From the NCBI RefSeq assembly GCF_050030965.1, contig NZ_CP188297.1, positions 1 to 64,000 of the forward strand: DNA of 64,000 nucleotides, given 5' to 3'. This DNA comes from Glutamicibacter sp002979865 (GTDB taxonomy: Bacteria > Actinomycetota > Actinomycetes > Actinomycetales > Micrococcaceae). The number at the start of each line of letters is the position of its first letter. Position 1 is the stretch's first letter. The notes beneath the pieces are model-generated. The model was not told the origin of the DNA. It worked only from the letters and a program-made list of their open reading frames with translations, and searched no databases. The position numbers and the translations under genes are program-made. Shown here one piece after another: positions 7,601 to 14,598 of this stretch.

Positions 7601-10554
7601 GTGCCATTGCCCAGGTGCAGTTCCCCGATGATTCGGCCACGGGCTGGCAGTATGCGCAGTTCGATTCGCCGGTGTCCATCAAGGCCGGTACCGAGTATGT
7701 CGCCGCCTACCGCAGCAATGGCATCTATCCGGTGACTCCCGGCAGTTTCGGCCAGCCGACCACGGCCGGGCCGCTGCAGACCACCGGCAACGCCGGTCAG
7801 TACAGCTACGCCGAGGAATTCCCCGGAACCCGCGTCTCGGCCAGCTACCTGGTGGATGTCAGCTTCACCCCGCAGGCAGCGCCCGTGGGCCTCACCGCGC
7901 AAATCCCGTCGCCGGGGAAGAACGATGTCCCGGTCGAAACGCAGATCTCGGCGGCCTTCAGCGAACCGCTGGAATCCGGGGCAGCACTGGAGGTCAACAC
8001 CCCTGGCGGCCCGGTGGCCGGCAGCTCGGCCCTGGATGCGGACGGGACCACGCTGAGCTTCACCCCGGACGCGCCGTTGCCCGAGGCCACGGTGGTCACC
8101 GTGGCGCCCACCGGGATCTCCGGCACCCAATCCGGGGATGCCGAGATTGCCGCCTGGAGCTTCCGCACCGCCGGGCAGGGCACTGCGCTGAGCACCTTCC
8201 TGGGCGAGCAGGCCCCGGCCAATACGGATCCTGGCGACAATGCCCCGGTGGAACTGGGGCTGAAATTCACCGCCCGGAAGGACATCGCGATCCACGCGCT
8301 GCGCTACTACCAGGGGCCGCTGGGCCAAGGCGAGCATACCGGCACCATCTGGGATGCCCAAGGAACCAAGCTGGCCTCGGTTGCCTTCGAATCCGCTGCA
8401 GCCGAGGGCTGGCACACCGCCTACCTTCCAACACCGCTGGCCATGGTCGAGGGCAGCGAGTTCATCGTCTCCTACCAGGCACCCAGCGGCGGCTATGTGT
8501 ACACCTCCGCTGACTTCGCCGACGGCAAGTCGAATGCGGAGCTGGCCCTTTCCGGATCCAATGGCTTGTTCACCTATGGCTCCGGCAGCGTCCCAGCCAG
8601 TTCATGGAATTCGAGCAACTACTTCGTTGACCTCGCCTACACCACCGCAGATGGCGCCAGCACTCCGGGCCCGTCTCCGACAGCTACAACTGATCCCAGC
8701 CCCACCGCCGCGCCGCTGGAAGTGACCGCCCTGTCCCCCGCCGCCCAGTCCTCCGGCGTTGCTCCAGATGCCAAGATCACGATGAGCTTCAACCAGAAGA
8801 TCGATGCGGCCGGCACGCTATCGGTGGCCAACGGGCAGGACGCCATTGCCGGGGCCACCACGCTGGAGGAGAACGGCACCATGCTCTCCTTCACCGCAGA
8901 TGAACCGTTCCCGGCCGATGCCATCATCACCATCTCGCCCCAGAACATCAAGACTGCCGGAGGCCAAGAGGCCAGCGTGGAGCCGTGGTCCTTCCGCATC
9001 CAGCCGGACGCGGCGCAAGACCCTGAGGCCTGCCCCTGCGGATTGTTCAGCCGCCTGGACTTGCCGGCGGTTCCCGCCATCTTTGACGGCGTCCCGGTCA
9101 CCTTGGGAACACGTTTCTCCACGGATACCGCCGGGCAAATCCTCGGCCTGGAGTTCTACCGCAGCGTCGGGGAAACCGGCGCACTTGACGGCTGGCTCTA
9201 TTCCTCCACCGGAGAAGCCATAGCGCAGCTGCAGTTCCCGGACATCCCGGTCTCCGGCTGGCAGTACGCGGCCTTCGACGCGCCGGTCGCCATAGACCCG
9301 GATACCGAATACGTTGCCGCCTACCGCAGCAACGGCGTGTACCCGGCCTCGCCCGGGGCCCTGGGAAACGCCCTGCAGGTCGGCGCATTGAAAACCACCA
9401 GCTCCGCGGGGCACTACGGCTACGGTGAAGGATTCCCGGCCTCCACGGTGTCCACCAGCTACCTGATGGATGTCAGCTTCCAACCGGAAGCGGAGCCCCT
9501 GGCACTGGCCGGCCGCACCCCGGCGGCCGGGCAGGCCGAGGTAGCCACCGGCAGCACGATCTCCCTGGAATTCAACCAGCCGGTCAGCAGCCAGGCGGAG
9601 ATCATGGCCAGCGCCAACGGTCCGGCGATTCCCGGATCCACTGCGGCCAGCAATGGCGGCAAGACCTTGACCTTCACCGCCGACACCGGGCTTCCCGAGG
9701 CCAGCGTTATCACCGTAGATGCCCAGAACCTGCTCGGCGACGGAACTGCGCAACAAGTCATGGCCCCCTGGACCTTCAGCACCGTCGGTGCCAACGCCCC
9801 GACAGCATCCTTCCTTGGATTGGATTCCCAGCCCAGCGTGCTGGATCCGGGCGATAATGCGGCGGTGGAACTGGGCCTGCGCATGGTGGCCGAACAGGAC
9901 CTGCGGATTCATGCCCTGCGCTATTACCAGGGCCCGCTGGGTGCTTCGGCGCGCACCGGCACCATCTGGGATGCCGGCGGCAGCCAGCTGGGCAGCGCCA
10001 GCTTCGATGCCACCAGCGAGCAGGGCTGGCACACCGCCTATCTGGGAACACCGCTGGATATCGCCCAAGGCACCGAATTCACCATTTCCTACCAGGCGCC
10101 CCACGGCGGGTACGTCCACTCACCGGGAGAGTTAGCTCAAGGCAAATCCACGGCCGGGCTGAGGCTGGAAGGCTCCAACGGCGTCTTCCGCTACGGTGCC
10201 GGCACCATGCCCGGCAGTTCATGGAACAACACGAACTACTTCGTGGACGTGCTCTACGAGGTACCAGAGGCGGCCGCACCAGCCCCAAGCAGCGCGCCGG
10301 CAGATGCATCGGCATCCACCGCGCCACCCGCTTCCAGCTCCTCCACCACTGCAGACTCATCTGCCTCGCCCAGCCCGCCAGCGACGCAAGACCCGGCACC
10401 GGGCGCAACCAGCACCCCCGGCGATCTGGGCAGTCCAACGGCCGAGCCGTCCACCGGCGCCCCGGCTTCTTCCACAGCGCCGGCCCAATCCCCGGGCAGC
10501 TCCGGGCCAGGAATGGGAACTGCCAGTCCGAGCACGGCGGGCCCGACTCCCTGA
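4690..10554 (+). CDS. Giant secreted N,N-dimethylformamidase beta-like protein with five DUF4082-like and alternating Ig-like domains
   Basis: A 1954-residue exported protein. The ATG at 4690 was chosen because AAGGGGA lies just upstream and the product then begins with a signal peptide (hydrophobic residues about 20-38, cleavage near PARA-ADP at 42). Residues about 45-560 resemble the dimethylformamidase large-subunit (DUF6605) fold, with segments SVGHDEYWSG and LSGNEVYWRTRYE. An Ig-like domain follows (about 547-640). Five DUF4082-like beta domains (about 640-797, 904-1060, 1164-1318, 1440-1597, 1700-1857) then alternate with four SbsA/Big-type Ig-like domains whose repeats end in a WSFRT-like signature. 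The last 97 residues are Pro/Ser/Ala/Thr-rich, with no LPXTG anchor. The enzyme substrate is unknown. The position beside a surface-polysaccharide locus suggests a cell-envelope or matrix role. Confidence 0.88.
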   Translation: MSAADLHVKELPLSSARRMLLISIAGAAFAGLVFSLLVALPARAADPCQPADNPIVCENSKPGAPWTEWDIQGAGDSSIQGFATDISVNVGSPVDFKIDTDAPDYTIDIYRTGWYQGLGARKITSISPSVPLPQNQPECLTEPSTELTDCGTWKVSASWNVPADAVSGVYLAKLTRSDNGGSSHITFVVRDEASTSDVLFQTSDPTWHAYNLYGGSDFYSGAANGRAFKISYNRPFATRGGIESRDFYFGAEYPMVRFLERNGYDVSYFSGVDTDRHGDLLANHNAFLSVGHDEYWSGAQRANVEAARDAGVNLQFLSGNEVYWRTRYEPSNTGGNDYRTLVSYKETWSNSKIDPSTEWTGTWRDPRFASPGQGGGLPENGLTGTAYMVNSGDLPVTVNSQEGKMRLWRDTELGGQEPGSTTELAPHTVGYESNEDLPNGFRPPGLIHLSTTTGEIPEYLQDFGNQVAPGTTMHHLTLYKAASGASVFSAGSVQWTWGLDQWHDGNGAEEDPRMQQAEVNLLADMDALPSTLMGELAYPDAPKDLQPPTVQVTEAPASAVGFGDQVSVKGTASDGQGQVAAVEYSFDAGQTWKLAQGTTQWSINAVQMGTGEQDLLVRAVDDSGNYPQKGTPVPYEVTGPYSAYGQFTPQTPDSGDGSSVELGLRFTAANDGYITGVRFYKSKANTGTHTGTLWNLNGTALATATFSNESAEGWQTAMFSNPVEVQAGQEFVASYYAPQGHYAMQLQDFAYRGVDASPVKVAGGFGTPSAGLYSSSAGFPTTAWDRSNYYVDVLFETGASIELSAYGQTPLNTARSVPVATAIGTTLSKQSDPASVGITVKNSSGQEVAGQSAYDQTTRRATFTPDASLAEGEAYTVVLAAKDLTGNDVARGNTWSFRTMLPVPEDPSACPCGFYNDQEIPADPAVNDGTPVTLGTRFSADTDGVLNGLKFYRSPGESGSHTGWLYSATGSAIAQVQFPDDSATGWQYAQFDSPVSIKAGTEYVAAYRSNGIYPVTPGSFGQPTTAGPLQTTGNAGQYSYAEEFPGTRVSASYLVDVSFTPQAAPVGLTAQIPSPGKNDVPVETQISAAFSEPLESGAALEVNTPGGPVAGSSALDADGTTLSFTPDAPLPEATVVTVAPTGISGTQSGDAEIAAWSFRTAGQGTALSTFLGEQAPANTDPGDNAPVELGLKFTARKDIAIHALRYYQGPLGQGEHTGTIWDAQGTKLASVAFESAAAEGWHTAYLPTPLAMVEGSEFIVSYQAPSGGYVYTSADFADGKSNAELALSGSNGLFTYGSGSVPASSWNSSNYFVDLAYTTADGASTPGPSPTATTDPSPTAAPLEVTALSPAAQSSGVAPDAKITMSFNQKIDAAGTLSVANGQDAIAGATTLEENGTMLSFTADEPFPADAIITISPQNIKTAGGQEASVEPWSFRIQPDAAQDPEACPCGLFSRLDLPAVPAIFDGVPVTLGTRFSTDTAGQILGLEFYRSVGETGALDGWLYSSTGEAIAQLQFPDIPVSGWQYAAFDAPVAIDPDTEYVAAYRSNGVYPASPGALGNALQVGALKTTSSAGHYGYGEGFPASTVSTSYLMDVSFQPEAEPLALAGRTPAAGQAEVATGSTISLEFNQPVSSQAEIMASANGPAIPGSTAASNGGKTLTFTADTGLPEASVITVDAQNLLGDGTAQQVMAPWTFSTVGANAPTASFLGLDSQPSVLDPGDNAAVELGLRMVAEQDLRIHALRYYQGPLGASARTGTIWDAGGSQLGSASFDATSEQGWHTAYLGTPLDIAQGTEFTISYQAPHGGYVHSPGELAQGKSTAGLRLEGSNGVFRYGAGTMPGSSWNNTNYFVDVLYEVPEAAAPAPSSAPADASASTAPPASSSSTTADSSASPSPPATQDPAPGATSTPGDLGSPTAEPSTGAPASSTAPAQSPGSSGPGMGTASPSTAGPTP

Positions 10555-10594
10555 GTGCTGCCTGGCCGCCCCGCCGCCCGGGGCTTAGGCATGG

Positions 10595-11626
10595 CTACTG
10601 GGCGGCGCGAACCACGGAGGGCGACCACGCATGCTCAATGAACAGCTGCGCCGTGGCGTTGGCCTGGGCCTCGATGCTGAAAACATCGCTATCCCCCGGG
10701 GCGCCAGCCCGCGGCATGCCGAAGAGCAAGGTCCCTTCATCCAGCCACTCCAACTGGTCATCGAAGCCGAGCTCCAGCCCAATGACCGTCTCCTTGCGGG
10801 TTTCCAGGTCCAGGACGGCAATATCCCAGTGCGCCAGCCCCGGCTGGGCGCGGCGCTTCTTGTACGCCACCTTGGAGCCCTCCGGCGACACCGAGGGGCA
10901 TTCGGCGTTGGATGCCACCGATACCAGGCTCCGGCTGTCCAGGTCTCCCTTGGCCAGCCAGGTCTGGTTGCCCGAGGCCACCGTGGCATAGAACTCCTTC
11001 TCGGATAAGAAGCTCACGCCCCACACGTTGCGGTCCACGGCGGTCAGCGGCTTGCCCTGGATATCCATGGAAAAGTCCTCGAGGTTTCCATAGTCCGGCC
11101 CGCCCACGGATCTAATAGTGGTCTCGGTGGAAAATTGGCCCGCGGCATAGGAATGCCCCGTGACGAACGCGGTGGTGGCCACCAGCCCGCCATCGGTTAT
11201 GCGGGTGCGACTGGGCACGCCGGACAGGGGATGCTGTTCCACCGGGTGCTGCTGGGCATTGAAGACCGTGGCATGGAAGGTGGTGGGGATGCCGCGCTTG
11301 GTGCGCAGGCAGGACAGGTACGTGCTCGTGGCGTCCACCCGGTCGCAGGCCTGCTGCGAGAGCTGGCGCGGCCCCGAAGGTTCTGCCAGGGCCACGGAGG
11401 CCACCTGCCCGTAGCCTTCGCCCAGGGCGGTATTGCGGAAGATGATCCGGTCAGCTGCCGCTAGTTGGCCGGTGATCGCCGCCGCCGAGGCGCCGGTGGT
11501 GCGTGCCTGGTATCGGCCGTAGGCCTGGACCGCGTAGATGGCGACGAACCCCAGCACCAGCACCGCGATCACCACCAGGGCCAGCCACCTGCTCTTGGCC
11601 GGGAACCGGGAATGGGCAGGTGTCAT
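10595..11626 (-). CDS. Membrane-anchored TolB/WD40-like beta-propeller protein, function unknown
   Basis: A 343-residue protein with an N-terminal membrane anchor (about residues 14-34, WLALVVIAVLVLGFVAIYAV) and a large extracellular part. Segments such as ECPSVSPEGSKVAYKKR followed by WDIAVLDLETRKE and QLEWLDEGTLLFGMPR have the blade pattern of PD40/TolB beta-propellers. The ATG at 11626 overlaps the stop of the upstream MFS gene (ATGA), so the two are translationally coupled; an upstream extension of the frame lies inside that gene and is rejected. It is the last gene of a three-gene leftward unit that converges on the giant secreted protein. A role in sensing or in assembly at the envelope is possible, but nothing in the sequence settles it. 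Confidence 0.75.
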   Translation of the reverse strand: MTPAHSRFPAKSRWLALVVIAVLVLGFVAIYAVQAYGRYQARTTGASAAAITGQLAAADRIIFRNTALGEGYGQVASVALAEPSGPRQLSQQACDRVDATSTYLSCLRTKRGIPTTFHATVFNAQQHPVEQHPLSGVPSRTRITDGGLVATTAFVTGHSYAAGQFSTETTIRSVGGPDYGNLEDFSMDIQGKPLTAVDRNVWGVSFLSEKEFYATVASGNQTWLAKGDLDSRSLVSVASNAECPSVSPEGSKVAYKKRRAQPGLAHWDIAVLDLETRKETVIGLELGFDDQLEWLDEGTLLFGMPRAGAPGDSDVFSIEAQANATAQLFIEHAWSPSVVRAAQ

Positions 11627-12909
11627 GGGGCGACCGCATTCCCCGCAGGCTTGCCGCGGCCAGCCAGCAGCCGCCAGGCAAGGGGAATAAGCAGCAGCAA
11701 CAGCGCTGCCGCGATGAGCATGGCGGTGGTGCTGCCCAGCAGGATCCACAGCACTCCGAAGCCGGAGGACGCCAGCAGCCGGGCCACGGCCACCACCGTC
11801 TGCGCGGCCCCGATGGCGCTCGAGGTGGATCCGGCAGGGGCCAGCTGGCCGGCCAGGGCGGCGAGCACCCCGTCGGTAGCCGCATAGAAGGTGCCCAGCA
11901 GGGCCAGCGCGCCAAGCAGGAACAGCCAGGAGCCGCCGGCGGCCGCGCACGCGTAGGCCAGGGCCAGCGCCAGATGCCCCAGGACGAAGACGGCCGCCCG
12001 CGAGGTCCGGTCCGCCAGCCTGCCCAGCGGGAGGGCCAGCGACAGGAAGAAGAGATTCGATCCGACGAAGAGCAGCGGGAACCACAGGGCATCGAGCTGT
12101 CCGTGCTCCATCAATGCCAGGTACACGAAGCCATCGCCAATGGTCAGCAGCCCCAGGAACCCGGCGGCCAGCAGCACCCTGCCCAGCGGCCCGCGGGCCA
12201 GTTCGCGCAGCTTCGGCTTGCCGGCAGCCATGGTGGCATCCGGCTGGTCCGCGGCGGCGGGTCCGGAATCCACGAGCTTGCTGTTGGGCACCAGCAGGGC
12301 CAGCACCGCCACCCCGAGCACCGCGGCGGCCAAGGACACCACGAACACCATCCGGTAGTCCCCGGGAACCAGCACCAGCACCAGGAAGGCCAGCAACGGG
12401 CCGAAGGTCGCGCCGAGCGTGTCCAGCAGCCGGTGGAGCCCGAAAGAGCGGGCCAAATGCTCGGGCTGCGACGCGGCCCGGATCATCGCATCGCGCGGTG
12501 CGGTCCGGATCCCCTTGCCGATCCGGTCAAGGCCGATCACCCCCAGGATGCCGCCGAACCCGGTGGCAAATAGCAGCCCGGCACGGGCGAGCATCGACAG
12601 TCCGTAGCCGGCGGCGGCGATCGGCTTGGGCCGGTTGCTGCGATCCGCGGCGTAGCCGGCGCCGATGCGCACCACCGAGCTGATGGACTGGTTCATGCCC
12701 TCGAAGAAGCCGTAGGCCACCATGGACATCCCCAGGGCCCCGGTGATGTACAGCGGCAGGATGGCAGCTACCGACTCGGAGGAGATATCGGTCAGCATGC
12801 TCACCAGCCCCAGGGCGATAACCGTGGGCGAAGCCTTGAAGGCCACCGTTGCGGCACGCTGCGCCCCGGCGGCTTTTCCGGATTTCCAGTCGGAAAGGCT
12901 CAGGTACAC
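11623..12909 (-). CDS. Major facilitator superfamily transporter
   Basis: A 428-residue integral membrane protein with about twelve hydrophobic segments. The first half contains DISSESVAAILPLYI and RIGAGYAADRSNRPKPIAAAGYG; the latter matches the loop 2-3 signature of MFS transporters (G-x-x-x-D-R-x-x-R). A second copy of the signature, LPLGRLADRTSRAAVFVLG, starts the C-terminal half. The DRIGKGIRTAPRDAMI segment is typical of a subgroup of uncharacterised MFS proteins. The start is GTG at 12909, three bases after the stop of the upstream gene, with AGGAG overlapping that stop. The stop overlaps the next start by four bases. Substrate unknown. Confidence 0.9.
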   Translation of the reverse strand: MYLSLSDWKSGKAAGAQRAATVAFKASPTVIALGLVSMLTDISSESVAAILPLYITGALGMSMVAYGFFEGMNQSISSVVRIGAGYAADRSNRPKPIAAAGYGLSMLARAGLLFATGFGGILGVIGLDRIGKGIRTAPRDAMIRAASQPEHLARSFGLHRLLDTLGATFGPLLAFLVLVLVPGDYRMVFVVSLAAAVLGVAVLALLVPNSKLVDSGPAAADQPDATMAAGKPKLRELARGPLGRVLLAAGFLGLLTIGDGFVYLALMEHGQLDALWFPLLFVGSNLFFLSLALPLGRLADRTSRAAVFVLGHLALALAYACAAAGGSWLFLLGALALLGTFYAATDGVLAALAGQLAPAGSTSSAIGAAQTVVAVARLLASSGFGVLWILLGSTTAMLIAAALLLLLIPLAWRLLAGRGKPAGNAVAP

Positions 12910-12912
12910 CTG

Positions 12913-13632
12913 CTACTCCTGGACTTCGAAGATGCCCGCGGCAACGATGGAGGTAGCCCCGGTGGGCAGCTGGCGCACGGTCACCGTGGTGGAATCGGCC
13001 CCGTAAGAGCCGGAGAGCTGGGTGGTCCCCTCGACCGGCGCGCTCTGGGTGGTCAGCCAGTTGAGCTCCTCGAAGTGCTTGGCGTAGAAGTCCAGCACCT
13101 CATCCACGCTGTCGCTGCTGCGTCCCTCGACGCCGACAAGCACCTTCTTGGCCTGGTTCTGCACCGAGGACTGCACGATGGAGGTGGACTCGGGCACCGG
13201 GACGGCGGCCTTCGGGAATCCCTTGACCAGCTTGCCCTCGGCCACCGAGGACTTCGGGGCCGTCTCCAGCACCGGTTCGCGCTTCGGGGTATCGGGCAAG
13301 GCGAATTTCGAGGGCTTGGCCGCTTGGGGCACTTCCAGCCGGGATTCCGTGGCGCTGGGCTGCGGGTCCCAGGAGGGACGTGTCGCCTCGGGCTTCGGCG
13401 CGGACTGCTCTGGTGCGGATTCTTTCTTGGATTCACCGCTAGGCTCGGCGGTTCCAGCAGTTGCCGGGCCGTCCGTGGGCTGGGCTGCGGGGCTGGTGGC
13501 CACAGGATCCGTCGTGGCTGGCGATTGCTGGCCCGCGGTGGGTTTCGGCCCGCCGAAATCCAGGGCCAGGGCGGCCACGAGGAGTATCGCGGCGGCACCC
13601 AGGATGATCGTGGCCAGAACCTTGCTTTTCAT
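12913..13632 (-). CDS. Membrane-anchored Pro/Ala-rich protein of unknown function
   Basis: A 239-residue protein that starts at ATG 13632, preceded by GGGGGAAAGC. Residues about 4-26 form a single hydrophobic segment (signal anchor; no lipobox cysteine). Residues about 30-130 are a low-complexity Pro/Ala/Ser/Glu/Lys spacer, as in cell-wall-spanning linkers. A small folded C-terminal domain (about 140-239) contains SVDEVLDFYAKHFEELNWL and ends in a beta-rich stretch. It is the first gene of the unit with the MFS transporter and the propeller-like protein, and is divergent from the acetyltransferase gene at 13906. I do not recognise the family; an extracytoplasmic partner of the transporter is one possibility. 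Confidence 0.72.
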   Translation of the reverse strand: MKSKVLATIILGAAAILLVAALALDFGGPKPTAGQQSPATTDPVATSPAAQPTDGPATAGTAEPSGESKKESAPEQSAPKPEATRPSWDPQPSATESRLEVPQAAKPSKFALPDTPKREPVLETAPKSSVAEGKLVKGFPKAAVPVPESTSIVQSSVQNQAKKVLVGVEGRSSDSVDEVLDFYAKHFEELNWLTTQSAPVEGTTQLSGSYGADSTTVTVRQLPTGATSIVAAGIFEVQE

Positions 13633-13905
13633 GCTTTCCCCCAGCACCCATCCGGTATCGAAGAAATACGGGATGACCTGCTCACTAGGCTATACCTCCA
13701 AGAAGGAAGATATAAGCGCGGTACGGAAGCTGCGCTACTCGAGATCTACTTGCTTCGGCTGATTGGCTGCCTTGCCTGTACCCTCGTTCTGCGCTGATCA
13801 ATTCCGTGCCAGTCTCCAGGACTTATGCTCAATCCAACAGGGATGCGGCATTGGGGTCCGCTTCCCGCGCCGTTCTTCGCGGACCGGATTCTTGGGGGAA
13901 ATTTC

Positions 13906-14493
13906 ATGACTCGCATCGAGCAGACTGCCGATGTCTCGCCGTCGGCGGACATCGGCCAAGGCAGCAGCATCTGGCATTTGGCCCAGGTCCGCGAAGGGGC
14001 AGTCCTCGGGGAGAACTGCAATATCGGCCGGGGCGCCTACATCGGGCCCGGCGCGGTCCTGGGCAGGAACTGCAAAATACAAAATTATGCGCTGGTCTAC
14101 GAGCCGGCCCGGCTGGGCGATGGCGTGTTCATCGGCCCGGCCGCGGTGCTGACCAATGACCTGTTTCCCCGGGCCATCAATCCCGACGGAAGCCGCAAGG
14201 CAAACGGGGATTGGCAGGCCGTGGCGGTGACCATCGGCCAAGGCGCATCCATTGGCGCCCGCGCGGTGTGCATCGCGCCGGTGGACATCGGCCAGTGGGC
14301 CATGGTGGCCGCCGGAGCGGTGGTCAACCGCGACGTGCCGGCCCACGCCCTGGTGGCCGGAGTGCCGGCACGGCAAATCGGCTGGGTGGGAACCTCCGGG
14401 CAGCGCCTTGAATTCAAGGACGGCTGCTGGCAGTGCCCTGCCACCGGCGAGCGCTACGAGCAGCTGGGAACCGGCTCCATGACCTCGGCCTGA
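13906..14493 (+). CDS. WbpD/WlbB-like UDP-amino-sugar N-acetyltransferase (left-handed beta-helix)
   Basis: A 195-residue cytoplasmic acyltransferase. Hexapeptide repeats run through most of the protein (SADIGQGSSIWHLAQVREGAV, then GRGAYIGPGAVLGRNCKIQN), the hallmark of LbH acetyltransferases. The opening SSIWHLAQV block and the internal LTNDLFPRAINPDG segment are characteristic of the WbpD/WlbB group, which acetylates the 3-amino group of UDP-2-acetamido-3-amino-2,3-dideoxyglucuronate. The start at 13906 has TTGGGGGAA just upstream. It probably acts after the Gfo/Idh dehydrogenase (30275-31375) and the aminotransferase (26232-27359) of the same locus. It is followed after about 100 bases by the three-domain glycosyltransferase. 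Confidence 0.88.
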   Translation: MTRIEQTADVSPSADIGQGSSIWHLAQVREGAVLGENCNIGRGAYIGPGAVLGRNCKIQNYALVYEPARLGDGVFIGPAAVLTNDLFPRAINPDGSRKANGDWQAVAVTIGQGASIGARAVCIAPVDIGQWAMVAAGAVVNRDVPAHALVAGVPARQIGWVGTSGQRLEFKDGCWQCPATGERYEQLGTGSMTSA

Positions 14494-14598
14494 GCCCGGC
14501 CGCCCGGGCCGTACCGTACTTCTTTTTCCTTTCCTTGCCGGTGCGCGGCAGGCCACGCCGGACGCGCACCGGCATCCGCAAGCAATCCAGGGATGATC

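Noticed and set aside
10458..10554. LPXTG-type sorting signal at the end of the giant secreted protein
   Set aside because: The tail is Pro/Ser/Ala-rich, and no LPXTG, hydrophobic segment or basic tail is present.
10572..10607. GC-rich inverted repeat between the two convergent genes at 10.55-10.6 kb
   Set aside because: The arms (CGCCGCCC/GGGCGGCG) reach into the coding end of the leftward gene, the loop is long and there is no T-run, so a terminator call is not supported.
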